From: Heterodera schachtii
Taxonomy: Eukaryota; Nematoda; Chromadorea; Rhabditida; Heteroderidae
Reading direction: 5' to 3'
DNA length: 64,000 nt
Assembly: GCA_023374025.1 (NCBI GenBank)
Contig: SIJG01000057.1
Coordinates: 715,848 to 779,847, forward strand
In this document: positions 34,049 to 44,140 of the stretch, in pieces
Position numbering within the stretch: position 1 is the first letter of the stretch
Layout: the number at the start of each line of letters is the position of its first letter
Notes under the pieces: generated by a model
Database searches by the model: none
What the model saw: the letters and a program-made list of their open reading frames with translations, nothing else
What the model was told of the DNA's origin: nothing
Made by a program: the position numbers and the translations under genes

Positions 34049-34941
34049 TTGGGGAAATTTGATGGCAATTTAGAATGGGAGGGAATAATTAATTAATCTG
34101 AATGAATAATTGAAGGAATGAATATGGAAACTTTGCTTCACCACTTGTCAAGAGACCCTTTTATTGGGCATAATTATGGCGACATGAAGTTTGGGCACCA
34201 GAGTACGGGATTTCAAAAAAATAAAACAAAACAAAAATTTAAAATGGTTATATAACTCATAAAATTTAGAAAATTTTAACAACCCCTGTGCTTAAAAATT
34301 ATATTTTCTTGAAAATTAAAAAATTTATGTATAGAAACCTGGTAATCTTATTATTTGGTAAATTCTTACAGCTGTTTAAACGTAGAGTTAAACGGATATT
34401 AGTTATTGCTTGAACTTACACCTGAAAACCCAGATTTGTTGGGCCCGAAATATCAAATGACTCGTCTAATCATGTTTAAACTCATAAAATTTAAAGTATT
34501 TAACAGACCGAGCCTTGTAATGATACAAATAAGTTATACATATGTATGACATTGATATAGAATGAATTTTAATGAGTCAAGCAAAGTAAGCATGCTTAAT
34601 TGAGCAAATATTCGTTCAAAAACTTTCGATTCCTAGCTTGATTAAAATTTACTCTGCTTTTAAATTAAATATTTGCAATTTAAAGAGTCAATTAAAACTT
34701 TTTTATTTTTAAATCCTTAATTTGGTGCCCAAATTTCTGGTGCCCAAACTTCCGCCCCCCATATAGTGAATTATTGAATTGGAATTAAGAAGCTATTTTA
34801 ATTTCAAAATTTTCCAGCCAATTATTTAATTTTCTTAATATTTACATCGCTGTCGAATCGTGCTGAGACGATGCGATAAAAAGTAAAAATTCTGTGATCA
34901 TAAAATAATTAAATTTAATTATTCTATTCATTAAATTTATA
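34049..34941. other. Upstream region of the secreted Ubl gene
   Basis: The first 80 bases (GGGGAAATTTGATGGCAATT on the plus strand) recur at about 35090-35180 and 35545-35640, always next to CTTCATTT. The flank of this gene therefore seems to be triplicated. 34872-34900 begins CGTGCTGAGACGATGCG like the left end of the element at 56569, but the rest diverges. Confidence 0.45.
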
Positions 34942-35043
34942 TACCGTATTTCTAAAATAGAGCCCCAGGGGGCTTTATTTTTTAACCCCGCTCAAAAGGG
35001 GGTCTAATTTAGGGGGGGAGGCTGTATTTTAGGAAATACGGTA
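34942..35043. mobile_element. TA-bounded MITE, TACCGTATTT ends
   Basis: The left end TACCGTATTTCTAAAATAGAG and the right end ATTTTAGGAAATACGGTA are inverted copies. The body is G- and C-run-rich (CCCCAGGGGGC, CTCAAAAGGGGG). It is the same family as 47493-47632. About 100 bases long with no coding capacity. Confidence 0.75.
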
Positions 35044-35890
35044 ATTATTATACATTAACTCAGAAACAGACCTTAGCCACTTAAAACTCTTCATTTTTAG
35101 AGAAATTTGGTGGCAATTGGAAATGGAAATTTGTAAAATGAATGAATGGAATCTTTGGCGAAAGATTTTTGAGCTGTGCCGTGAATAAATGAATGGCCAT
35201 GCCATGCCATGCCAATTATCCCATGATATTGCATTTTGTCGTAATTGACATAATTTCAATCACTCCCACCACCTCTCCCACTCCCCCCCCCCCCCCAAAA
35301 ATGCCAATTTTTACTGTGATTGCCAATGTAAATCAATTCCAAGTGTATCTCCTGATTGGCAGTCATCATATTTATTCACATGCCAAAATGCATCCACACT
35401 TTTTCAAAAAATTTCATTGAAAACGATATTAGGGGCCAATTAAAAAATATGATCTGTTTTTGTCCACTTTTTTCAATTAAACTAGGATTTTATTTGCTAA
35501 AAATCCTGAAATACGTAGTAAAATCTAGGTGCCCACTTAAGCTCTTCATTTGGGAAATTTGATGGCAATTGGAAATAGATGAGGAAATTGGAAATGAATG
35601 AATTATTTTTAGATTTGAGCAGTGCCGTGGTTGGATAAGAAGGATGATGGGAATTTGGCGTCGACGATTGAAGCGTTCAAAGCGGTGATTTCGAATTGAT
35701 TTATTCGGCACTTTAACGGATTTTTCCGCGTTGCTAATTATGTGTATTTTTTTCGTCTAATTAAAAACTGGGGACCAAAATATTCTTCCCTTTTGATTTT
35801 TCATTAGGCCCGTCGGGCCACCTAAACCCTAAAAGTGCTCATCTTTGGGTGCTACTCCCACACCAACCGAAAAGGGTCATTCATTTATTG
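35044..35890. other. Repeated 5'-flank copies, no gene
   Basis: Two imperfect copies of a flank segment (about 35085-35190 and 35525-35640; shared words CTCTTCATTT and GGCAATTGGAAAT) resemble the upstream side of the secreted Ubl gene. No open frame survives. It may hold remains of duplicated relatives of that gene. Confidence 0.4.
35199..35214. promoter_or_regulatory. Triple ATGCCA hexamer
   Basis: ATGCCATGCCATGCCA holds three overlapping ATGCCA words, with two more single copies at about 35299 and 35383. ATGCCA is the reported dorsal-gland (DOG-box) promoter word of Globodera effectors. It lies 1.15 kb upstream of the secreted Ubl gene, further than usual, so a regulatory role is only a guess; the word is also common by chance here. 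Confidence 0.25.
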
Positions 35891-36564
35891 TAGAGGCCAC
35901 GGGACCGGGCCGGGAATTCCCGGTCATCCGAGGTCCCGGTCCCGGATTTTGAAAAGCTCAAGTCCCGGTCCCGGTAGGGCAACCGGGAACCGGGAAAAAC
36001 AAGCACTGGTAAGAATGGAGGTCTGAGTGAAAAATTAATGAACCAAAGGAAAAATTTAAAAAAATATGAAATATATTCTTTAAAAGTGACACTAATAATT
36101 GTGAAAATGGCCTAGTGGCAAGTCTCCTTGACTTTTCCCTTCTTCTTTTACACTCAAATTTTCAAAATTTCCCCCGGCGGCGCCTATCGGCACCGCCGGA
36201 CCCCGCGAAAAAAATGATGTGAAAAGTAAATCTGAATTTCTAATAATATTCGATCATTTGAGTCAAAAAATGATTAATTGTTTGAAATAACTGAAATAAA
36301 TTCAAATCAAAATTTTAATTAATTTAATTAGCTTTAACTTTTGGATTTTATTAAATAAAATTAATTTTGTATTATTTTCAGTTGGAAAAAAAATTAAAAT
36401 TAAATTTGAATTTTTTAAAAATTTTTGAATTTTTTAATTTTAAAAATTCCCGATTCGTCCCGGTTCCGGTCCCGAAAAAAAATCGAAGTCCCGGTCCCAG
36501 CTTCGCAGGTCCCGGCAAGTCCCGGTCCCGGTTTTGTCAAAATTCCCGGTCCCGTGGCACTCTA
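35891..36564. mobile_element. Non-autonomous hAT-type element full of CCGGTCCCGG words
   Basis: Left TAGAGGCCACGGGACCGGG and right CCCGGTCCCGTGGCACTCTA are inverted copies. The flanks ATTTATTG (35883-35890) and ATTTAGTG (36565-36572) form an 8-bp duplication with one mismatch. CCGGTCCCGG-type words crowd both ends. The middle is AT-rich and carries one GC-rich hairpin cassette (36174-36199, inverse orientation). No transposase. Confidence 0.8.
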
Positions 36565-36600
36565 ATTTAGTGTTTCATAACCAATTTTTCCATTTTTTAG

Positions 36601-37029
36601 GCTTTTGCATCGGCTTCTTCCTCCGTCAATTTCATTGTCGACATTTGGTTTATTCTGTCATCTTTTGGTCACGGCAATGATTCCGTTGTGCCATTTGTGC
36701 TGACCAACGAATTGACACGGGAACAATTGGCATTGAAAAGAACCAAAAATTGCAACTGTTTTCTGTTGGTCCGTTGTCCAATTGGGCGAGACGAAAGCAA
36801 ATGGAAAAATTGGAAGAATAGGCGATTGGCTGGCAATTTCATGATCAATGGAATTAAATTGACATTCAAATTTTTAATGATGATGGCATCGGGGACGGGT
36901 CAGCGAATTCTTACTCAAAAATTCAAATTTATTTGTGTTTCTACTTTTAGTCTTCTCGACGAAATTCCCGGCCCGAGTGATGAACAGCAGAAACGAATGG
37001 ATTTGCAGAAAAGTGATCGATCTAATTGA
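36601..37029 (+). pseudogene. F-box-like family gene, 3' fragment
   Basis: After a TTTTTTAG acceptor the frame reads AFASASSSVNFIV, PFVLTNELTREQLALKRTK and FLLVRCPIGRDESKW, the C-terminal domain of the F-box-like family found five more times in this window. At about 36820 the conserved EEAIGWEF segment is out of frame (ATAGGCGATTGGCTGG) and stops follow, so the exon is broken. The last exon is still recognisable after CTACTTTTAG (LLDEIPGPSDEQQ) and ends at TGA 37029. Upstream exons are absent; the hAT-type element at 35891-36564 lies just before. Confidence 0.75.
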
Positions 37030-37345
37030 ATTATGGAATTTTTTAAATGGGGGTTGAGGTTCTTTTTGTTGCAATGATTCAAATGGTTAAATTTAAAATA
37101 AATAATTAAATTTGTATTTTAAATTTAAATGCATGAATTTTAAAAATTATTAGATCATGCCCAGTAGGAAGCAAATTATTGAAAAAAATACATACAGATT
37201 GAAAAGGAGTTCATTTCAAAAACTTTTTTAATAAAAAAATAAAAAAAACAATTGAAATGCCAAAATAGAAATTATTAAAACATTTATTTATTTTTCAGTG
37301 CCAAAATAGAAATTATTAAAAAATTTATTTTATTTTTTGGTTTTG

Positions 37346-37402
37346 CATCTGTCGACAATCCCGTGGAAGTGCCCGATGTTGAAGCAGCAGCGTTTAAAAT
37401 TC
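37346..37402 (+). pseudogene. BTB/POZ exon fragment
   Basis: ASVDNPVEVPDVEAAAFK copies the start of BTB exon 3 at 51761, together with about 90 bases of the preceding intron (from about 37255). The acceptor AG is mutated here (GGTTTTG|CATCTG instead of GGTTTAG|CATCTG), and the match ends after 55 bases. Confidence 0.7.
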
Positions 37403-37429
37403 AACCAAGTATATCTTTTTATGTAAAAG

Positions 37430-37625
37430 TCATAGCCCCATTGTTCAAAAGTCAAATTAGTAAAGAATTTTGTGCTCTTTCCAGTGGGCTTTCCCATTTT
37501 CTGTAGAAAAAATTTCCCAGCTCCCTAGGGATTTCGAAAATTTCCCCGATTTTCAGTGTATTTTGGGTGTCCCGGTCACTAGGAAGGAGTGAGTGATCTG
37601 ATGAAGTCGGTGTAAGAAACTTTTT
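37430..37625. repeat. Partial copy of the 19300-20298 foldback arm
   Basis: The block from AAGAATTTTGTGCTCTT through the GGTGTCCCGGTCACTAGGAA segment to GTGTAAGAAAC matches, in inverse, 19505-19670 of the long foldback element. It lacks the termini, so it is a fragment carried by duplication or an internally deleted copy. Confidence 0.7.
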
Positions 37626-37741
37626 TGAGTTTGGCACTCCAATTCCGGCATTTTTTCAGCCTGAAAAAGGGCAAGCGCGCCCCCAATTCTATTTTTCCGA
37701 CCCATTTCTAACTTTTTTACATCGATTCTGACCGTTTTTAA

Positions 37742-38093
37742 TCAATTTTGAGTTTGGTGACTATGCTCAATAATTTTCCGCCATTTGGCCATTGCTTGTA
37801 CATCCGACGCATCGGGACAGTCATCGGACGGGAATTCAGGGAAAACGTCGTCATGGGAAAGGACAAAGTAAAGAGATGGACAATCGCTCAGAATGGACGA
37901 AACTTCGCAAACGGTCAAGATCCCTTGGCCACAAAAGCATCCCGCGAATTTCGTCTTCAAGCAATGGCCAAATGTTGAGCAAGACGAATTCCAAAAGGCG
38001 ATCATTATTTTTTGAACAACCAAATAAATTGCGCAATTAGCAAAAACCGAAGAGAAATGGCACAGAAATTCGATGACATTTCGGTCGATGTAA
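37742..38093 (-). pseudogene. F-box-like family gene, middle exon, frameshifted
   Basis: On the minus strand, after CTTTTCAG, the reading goes YIDRNVIEFLCHFSSVFANC, then in another frame NDRLLEFVLLNIWPLLEDE, then in a third VFPEFPSDDCPDASDVQAMA followed by KW. This is the order found in the middle exon of the family (compare 54807-55057 and the PEF exon). Two frameshifts and the absence of flanking exons show a decayed copy. Confidence 0.7.
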
Positions 38094-38717
38094 CTGAAAA
38101 GTCATCAGAATTTTGTATTTTTCGTTGTTACGAATGAATGAAGAGGAGAAGGAGGAAGAAGGGTTTTTATAATGCAACATTGGCACATTCACCAAAGAAA
38201 GAAAGCTTTGCATTTGTGTCTTGCACAATCATCATTCATTGTTTCTGTCTGCAATGCGTATAAAAACTGTAAATTTTCGACACTTTTTTCATTTTTCAAA
38301 AACTCATTTTATCAAATATGAAATGACCTTTCTCTTTGCTTGCTTTTTACTCACCAGCAAAATCCGGTTCCATTTCATTCAAATTTTGACACTTTTGCTT
38401 AACATGGTGAAACCCACTAAGAATGTATCTATTCTTTTTCAAAGAACTTATCCATTGACAAAAACTCAAAAAATTTTCATCGCGAAATTTTTGAGGTTTT
38501 ATTATCTAAAAAGCGTCAAAATATGTATGATTTACTTATAACCTGGCAAAGATATAGGATAGAAATCCATATCTATGTATTTATGAGTTTTAATCACCAT
38601 TAAATGCTGTCGCCCCATCATTTTTTAGCGTTTGCACACACATATTTATCTCTCTGCTGCTAGCCGTCAACAACAAACACCAATTCGCCAAACAACGAAC
38701 ACTTTGCGCGCACAAAG
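38094..38717. other. Intergenic, upstream of the basic-protein gene
   Basis: No gene seen on either strand apart from possible 5' remains of the minus-strand F-box-like copy. The last 100 bases are less AT-rich and may contain the promoter of the gene starting at 38718; no TATA box is obvious. Confidence 0.4.
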
Positions 38718-39330
38718 ATGACTTCAACTGCGTCGCAATCGACCAGCGGAGACAAGAAAAAGGCTTCGCGCAAGTCGACATCGAGAACGGTGGGAATGCC
38801 CGCAAAATTTAATTATGCCGTTTTCTAATTGATCTCCCACATCGTTCAGCGAACTCGCCGGACTTGTGGAGGTGGGTCATCGCAGCGTCGCAGTCGTTCA
38901 AGAAAGCCGCGTTCCGTGAGCAAGTCGCCGAGGAAGAAGAAGGCTGCGCCTGGCTCATCCGCCCGGAAGCCGTCTCGCCGTCGTCCGCGGACCGTGTCGC
39001 GTCGCCGTGCCACCAGCAAGCGTCGACGCAGTGCCAGCAAGAAGAAGACGGCGAAATCGTCGAAGAAGGATGGAGCCACTACCACCGCCACTGGTGCTGA
39101 TGCCGGGACGAATTCGACAACGGACAACACCAACGCTTCCCAGCAAAGTGAACGTGAGTTCTTGGCGAAATTCAAGAATTGGATGAGTAAAGGTGCTGAT
39201 TTCGAATCTGACATTTTCATCAAAATTCTTAGGTTCCGAAGGGAGTGCAACGGATGGATCATCGCGTGGTTCCGAGGCGGCGACCAACAGCGGTGGGACA
39301 GCGGCGGATGGAGCTCGTGCTGCGGAGTAG
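38718..39330 (+). CDS. Small basic SR/K-rich protein, three exons
   Basis: Exons 38718-38789, 38850-39153 and 39233-39330 join in frame (72, 304 and 98 bases; ACG|GTGGGA...TTCAG|CGA, C|GTGAGT...TTAG|GT) to give 157 residues with a TAG stop. Exon 1 starts MTSTASQSTSGDKKKASRK. Exon 2 is dominated by RSRSRKPRSVSKSPRKKK and RRRPRTVSRRRATSKRRR, then turns to a Thr/Ser/Asn-rich neutral stretch. Exon 3 is Gly/Ala/Ser-rich. Such alternating S/R/K blocks occur in nematode sperm chromatin proteins, histone H1 tails and SR-type RNA-binding proteins; no RRM or globular H1 domain is present. I favour a DNA- or RNA-packaging protein, perhaps sperm-specific. It is the most intact gene model here. Confidence 0.75.
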
Positions 39331-39467
39331 AAGCAATGGAAGAACACCAACAATGGATAAATGGATGATGATGAATCGGATGAGAAGCGATTTTCCAGCA
39401 GAAATTAACCGTATTTTTTGTCTCCGTCATAAATGTGTTGAGAGCGCCCCTATTTCTCCCATTTTGG

Positions 39468-39588
39468 NNNNNNNNNNNNNNNNNNNNNNNNNNNNNNNNN
39501 NNNNNNNNNNNNNNNNNNNNNNNNNNNNNNNNNNNNNNNNNNNNNNNNNNNNNNNNNNNNNNNNNNNNNNNNNNNNNNNNNNNNNNNN
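39468..39588. other. Assembly gap (Ns)
   Basis: 121 undetermined bases. The gap cuts the minus-strand F-box-like gene directly after its RCPIIGQ segment. Confidence 0.99.
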
Positions 39589-40496
39589 ATTGCCCAATAA
39601 TTGGGCATCGCTTCAGCAGCCAATAAAAGCCTCGTTCCAATGTCAGCTTCTCATTGGTCCGCGCATTCACCAATTCAAATGGCTCAATTGGCACTGGCAC
39701 ATAAAAATCGGCAAAGCGAACGGCATAACTGACAGAAGTGAGGGCACGGACAAAAATCTAAACAAAATCAAAATGTCAAATCGGGGACGGGACAAAATTT
39801 GCCGGCCGAAATTTCGCCGAGACAAAATTTCGCCGCAAAAAAATATGAAAAAAAAAAAAATTAATTTTAAGAAAAAATCTTAAGACTTTTTAAGAAAATT
39901 TCAAAAAAAAAAAATTATAAAAAATTTTCAGCGATTTTTTTTTATTGAAATTTATGATAAATTCGTAAGTTTTTTCGAAAGTTTTTCCAAAAAATCGCTA
40001 AAAAAAGATTCAAAATATATATGGAAATGAGGACGACCTGACCTCCTTGAAATTGTTGAGCCATTCAGGGTTTTCGGATTCGCTGAATTCACAGCAATGC
40101 AATCGCTTTGGTTGGCCATCGTTTCTCGGGCTGTGCAACCATTTGGCCAATGCTTGGCCGGCAGATGTTGAAGCACTTGGCCCATCAAAATCAGCAGCAG
40201 CAATTGCACCGGGGAATAGTGTGCCGGAATTGATGGAATTGATGTTGAGATCGGAGAGAATTGTTGGCGAAGTGCGGCGCAGCAAACAGTCCAAATAATC
40301 ACCATCGTCAAAGGACAATTTGTGCAGTTTTGTCGTCGTAAAAATGGGCCAAATTTGACGGACAAAAATATCCCAAATCGGCTGAATGTCGTCGCTGTTG
40401 TTGCACCCAGACAAAGCCAAATCCAAATTGGTGCCATTTCTGTCCCAAATGTGCTGATTGGAACGAAGAAATGCGAGCACGGAGTGGTCAATGTAA
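39589..40496 (-). pseudogene. F-box-like family gene, partial, cut by a gap
   Basis: The first exon visible runs from 40496 down to 40043, after TTTTCAG, and reads SVLAFLRSNQHIWDRNGTN, IWPIFTTTKLHKLSFDDGDY, GTLFPGAIAAADFDGPSA and SAGQALAKWLHSPRNDGQPK, ending at NNFKE|GT. The next exon starts at 39757 after TTTAG and reads PIEPFELVNARTNEKLTLER then WLLKRCPIIGQ before the N gap. Both are closely similar to the gene at 46682-48153. The exon with the F-box itself is missing upstream, where two foldback elements lie. No stop or frameshift is seen within the two exons, so it may be a truncated gene rather than an old pseudogene. Confidence 0.7.
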
Positions 40497-40619
40497 CTGA
40501 AAAAGGGCCAATATATGCAGAGACAAAATGCACTTGGATTATGGATGGACAGGACTGCCAATTTCTGATTTCAGGGGATCAATCAATCACATTGAATCAA
40601 TTTTGGGTACTTCCGGGGG

Positions 40620-41335
40620 GAGTAGGAAAAAACGTCGTCAGCCGAAACGTCGTCGGACGAATTTTTGGACCATAACTTTTTTCTTTCTTAATCAAATTAA
40701 ACATTCTTTGTATTATTAGAAAGCTTTTGAAAAATGCTATTAGCCTGCAAATTTTCAAATTTTTTATTCATACACAAAAAAATCAGAGCAAAAAAAAAGT
40801 TCGAAAACTAGGTTTTTGAGCTTCTTCTGGCCATAACTTTTTTAAAACTTAACGAAAATTATTGAAATTTTGCAAATTAATAATAACACCCAGAGCTATC
40901 GAACAACACCAACATTGATTAATTTGATTGACAATGAACAAAGTTATGGTTCAAAAAGTCTTCCGACGACGTTTTGGGGTGCACCGACTTCCGGGTTATG
41001 CCCCCCCCCCCTCAAAAATTCCAAAATTCGTAATTTGGGGTTTCCAAGGTCGCTCTGATCACGAATATTATTTATTTTAACATCTGATGACTTTTAATCA
41101 TAGATTTGACAAAATATCTGAATTTGACGAGATTTTGCGCAATATCGCTGCCTTTATGCCACCTGTCTGACTCATTTCATGATTTAATTGAATTTTAAAT
41201 ATTTTTCTAAAATCATAGATATTTTGTCAAATCTATGATTAAAAGTCATCAGATGTTAAAATAAATACATATTCGTTTCCAAATTACGAATTTTGGAATT
41301 TTTTGAGGGGGGGGGGGGCAGAATTGCCAACTTTT
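40620..41335. repeat. Two adjacent foldback repeats
   Basis: Outer pair: ACGTCGTCGGACGAATTTTT (about 40650) is repeated in inverse at about 40950-40975, with CATAACTTTTTT beside each. Second pair: from about 40990 to 41330, CTCAAAAATTCCAAAATTCG, ATTTTAACATCTGATGACTT and TAATCATAGATTTGACAAAA are each mirrored on the other side of a centre near 41170, with poly-C at the left and poly-G at the right edge. Neither contains a gene. Confidence 0.65.
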
Positions 41336-41542
41336 GTTTCGAATTCGGTTCCGAGGTTCGGAATTAGTCGAAATGGATGTGTCATACTCTTTATCAGCGA
41401 CCCCAAATACCCATGGAACCATTTTTAGGAAAAAAAACATTTTATGTGGTCCAAATTGTACAAGTACCAAAATCCTTAAAATGATGGCCATGTTTATGGT
41501 AAAAAATGCTACCAAAAATTCCCAATTTTCAAAGTTTCTCTC

Positions 41543-41566
41543 GACGGCGCCTATCGGCACGCCGGC
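41543..41566 (-). repeat. GC-rich hairpin cassette, degraded
   Basis: An imperfect copy (CGACGGCGCCTATCGGCACG on the plus strand, one base lost) of the hairpin cassette found in the hAT-type elements, here outside any recognisable element and at the edge of the segmental duplication. Confidence 0.6.
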
Positions 41567-41572
41567 AAAAAA

Positions 41573-43058
41573 TTGTACGGCTGAGTTGTCGTCCATCAGC
41601 CGAGTTGTCCTCGACTGACAGTGCGAATTCGTCAATTGTCTTGGCATTAGTGTTTTATCGATACGAAAGTCGCCATAGAATTTTTGAATAGGGACTCGGA
41701 AAGACTATTTATTTATTTTTTGTTCTTTGTCTCAGAAATTTTGGCTCCCTATCATTTTATCACTGATCAGCAGGGCTTCCATTTTTATGTAAATACATAT
41801 TTTTTTCCTGGATTCTCAATAGCCTAATTAGTAAGAAAAACACTTTGTTTTTTGTTTTGTGAACAAAAGTTGGGACTTTTATTTACATATTTTGGGATTT
41901 TTCTACATATTACATATGTACATATTTTTATACAGATTTTGGAGATTAAATTGCATTTAATTTAGTCCATTGTCTGAAACGGATAAAAGCAACGAAAAAG
42001 TGTTCTCGAGTCCCGCGGGGCCAAGCAGTGATGAGCGGAAAGAATGAATGAATTTTTGAGAAATGATCAGTTCTTTTTTGAATTCTTAATTGGAAGACCA
42101 TAATTATTTTTTCTCTGTTAAATAAAAAATTTGGATTATATTGCAGTTAACGGGAACTCGGAATTTTGAAAATACCGGATAAGCAAGGATAAGAGAAATA
42201 AACGAGCAATTTATTAGAATTTTTTTGGCAATCAAAAAGAAAAAAACCAAGCGAAAATTTAAAAACGGAACGAATGAATGAATTATTTCAAAAATGATTG
42301 ATCCTTTTATGAATTCCTAATTGAAATTGAATTTGTTTTTTATCTTATGTTAAATAAAAATTTAATATTGCACACTTTCCGGAAAAAGTCATTTTCGAGA
42401 ATTAGAAAAAAAAAATTTAGACCAAAAGCATCGAAATGAATTGATTTGTAATGTGCTAGCAAAATGATAAAAAAAGGAGACTTTTTGAGAATTCAAATTT
42501 TTTTGAGCATTTTTTTTTGACATATTTTAGCTTTTGGGGGGTTTTTGTGACATTTTTTGGGAATTTTGGCACTTATTACTTGCATATTTGGCCCTTTTTT
42601 GGCACATGTAAAATCCGTGCCCTGCTGTTGATCAATGATCAGCAACAAATCTTTTTCAAAAAAGAAAGAGTCTTTTGCACTTTTTCCAACTTTGGGTCGG
42701 TGATCAAATCGTTCGTCCCAAAGGAATTTTGCCGTTTTTCCCGTTTTTTCCACCTTTCCCGTGACCCCTCCCCCTTAATCTCCGCCTTTCCCCATTTATC
42801 CCATAAAAAAAGTATTCTCCAATTTTGCTCCATTGATCTCTTGGTGTTCTTCTGTCTTCTGCAACGCCTTCGCCCCGTTGGAAGAGCCTATAAAAGAACC
42901 ATTTGAAGAGCCATTCAAAGCCATTCTCTCTCTCTCTCTCTCTTAAAGCCTCCCACCCCTCCCCTGAAATTAATAAAAAAATATTTATTCATAATCTTAT
43001 TAAGAGATGGGCATGGGATTTGCCGGGATCTCAGCATTCCGCAATTTCTTTCGCTTTA
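41573..43058. repeat. Segmental duplication, copy 1
   Basis: From TTGTACGGCTGAGTTGTC to GCATTCCGCAATTTCTTT this block matches 48424-50325 at a high level, apart from small indels and a 390-base insertion in copy 2 (the hAT-type element at 48501). It has no gene. It includes TACATATTT-word DNA (41775-41945), a GATCAATGATCAGC palindrome and, near the end, a TATA-like CCTATAAAAG followed by a (CT)n run. Copy 1 is broken at about 43060 by sequence starting CAGGGCTCCCATCG. Confidence 0.8.
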
Positions 43059-44140
43059 AGCAGGGCTCCCATCGTCCATTCTCCGTTTCCAAGGACGGGT
43101 ATGCCGATTTGCAAGGACATAGTGGGGAAAATTCATGAAATCTAAGGACATTAAAAATTTTATTATGTGCAATGTTTTTTTTTTATTTTGTTGTTAACTT
43201 TCCTCATTTCACCGCATATGCCTCTTTTGAGGCGTTTCAAAAAATTTCAGGGGAACAGGGCGGGGGGGGGGGGGGGGTCCGGCGGTGCCGATAGGCGCCG
43301 CCGGGGAAAAATTTGAAAATAAGAGTGTAATTTGTTAACAGATTTTCACCAAAAAATGCGGATTTTGAGATAATGGCGATAATAATAACATAAAATAACA
43401 GAAACATTTTTTGAATTATTTCTCTTTTCCAATGTTTTTTATTATCGTCTTTATTTGAGCATAATTCGGACACAAAAAATTAAAAAATAAATAAAAGTTA
43501 ATAATTTAAGATTTAGTTTGTTTCCCTCTTATGTTTATTATTACATATGAAAATATTTTTTATTCACTTTCATCCTTTGTATTTATGTCTCACAATCAGA
43601 CAAAATAATGGCCAATTTAAAATATTTTAATTAACATTTATCTCACATTACACAGATTTTTGCAAAAATAAGTTTCACTCAAAAGTTTTTCTAAAAACAA
43701 ATTTTAAAGGCTCATAATATTTTTCGGAAGCGTGAGAAAGGCTTATGCTTTCCAGGAGCTTTCAAATGATACCAAAGTTATTCAATTTGATTGGTAAAAG
43801 CATCAAAAATAATTCATTTTTTTAATGTTTTGCATTAAAAAATAAAAATTTTCATGTCGTCGAGCGAACTCGAAGCCCACAATCTTTTCATTTTATTCGC
43901 TCACAGTTGGGCCGTTACGTTTGGGCTGCCACACTATGTTTTTGGACTAAACTTTTTTCTTTTTCATCCAATCCAACAATCTTTGGTATCATTGGAAAGC
44001 TCTTCACATATGTACTATTCTAATTATTTGAACCACGATTGCACTGAAATATATAATTTGCTAATTTACTCCCCAATTCGTTTTGCTATTAAGCTAATTT
44101 AAATCCGTCGAGAATTGTCTAAATAATTTGCATCATCAAA
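43059..44140. other. Intergenic with one hairpin cassette
   Basis: 43061 starts CAGGGCTCCCATCGTCC, a hAT-like end with AAGGACA words, but no right end was found. A GC-rich hairpin cassette preceded by a G17 run is at 43279-43304 (arms GGCGGTGCC/GGCGCCGCC) with its usual TTTGTTAACAG follow-on. The patch near 43856-43880 is like the flank of the tRNA-like relic at 58498. No gene. Confidence 0.5.

Noticed and set aside
38846..39700. Minus-strand 284-codon frame over the basic-protein gene
   Set aside because: Part of it (beyond the gap) is the F-box-like exon; the rest is the antisense of the Arg/Lys-rich exon 2 and of intron sequence, and is joined only through Ns.
40322..40675. 117-codon plus-strand frame
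   Set aside because: It is the antisense of the clearly conserved minus-strand F-box-like exon at 40043-40496.
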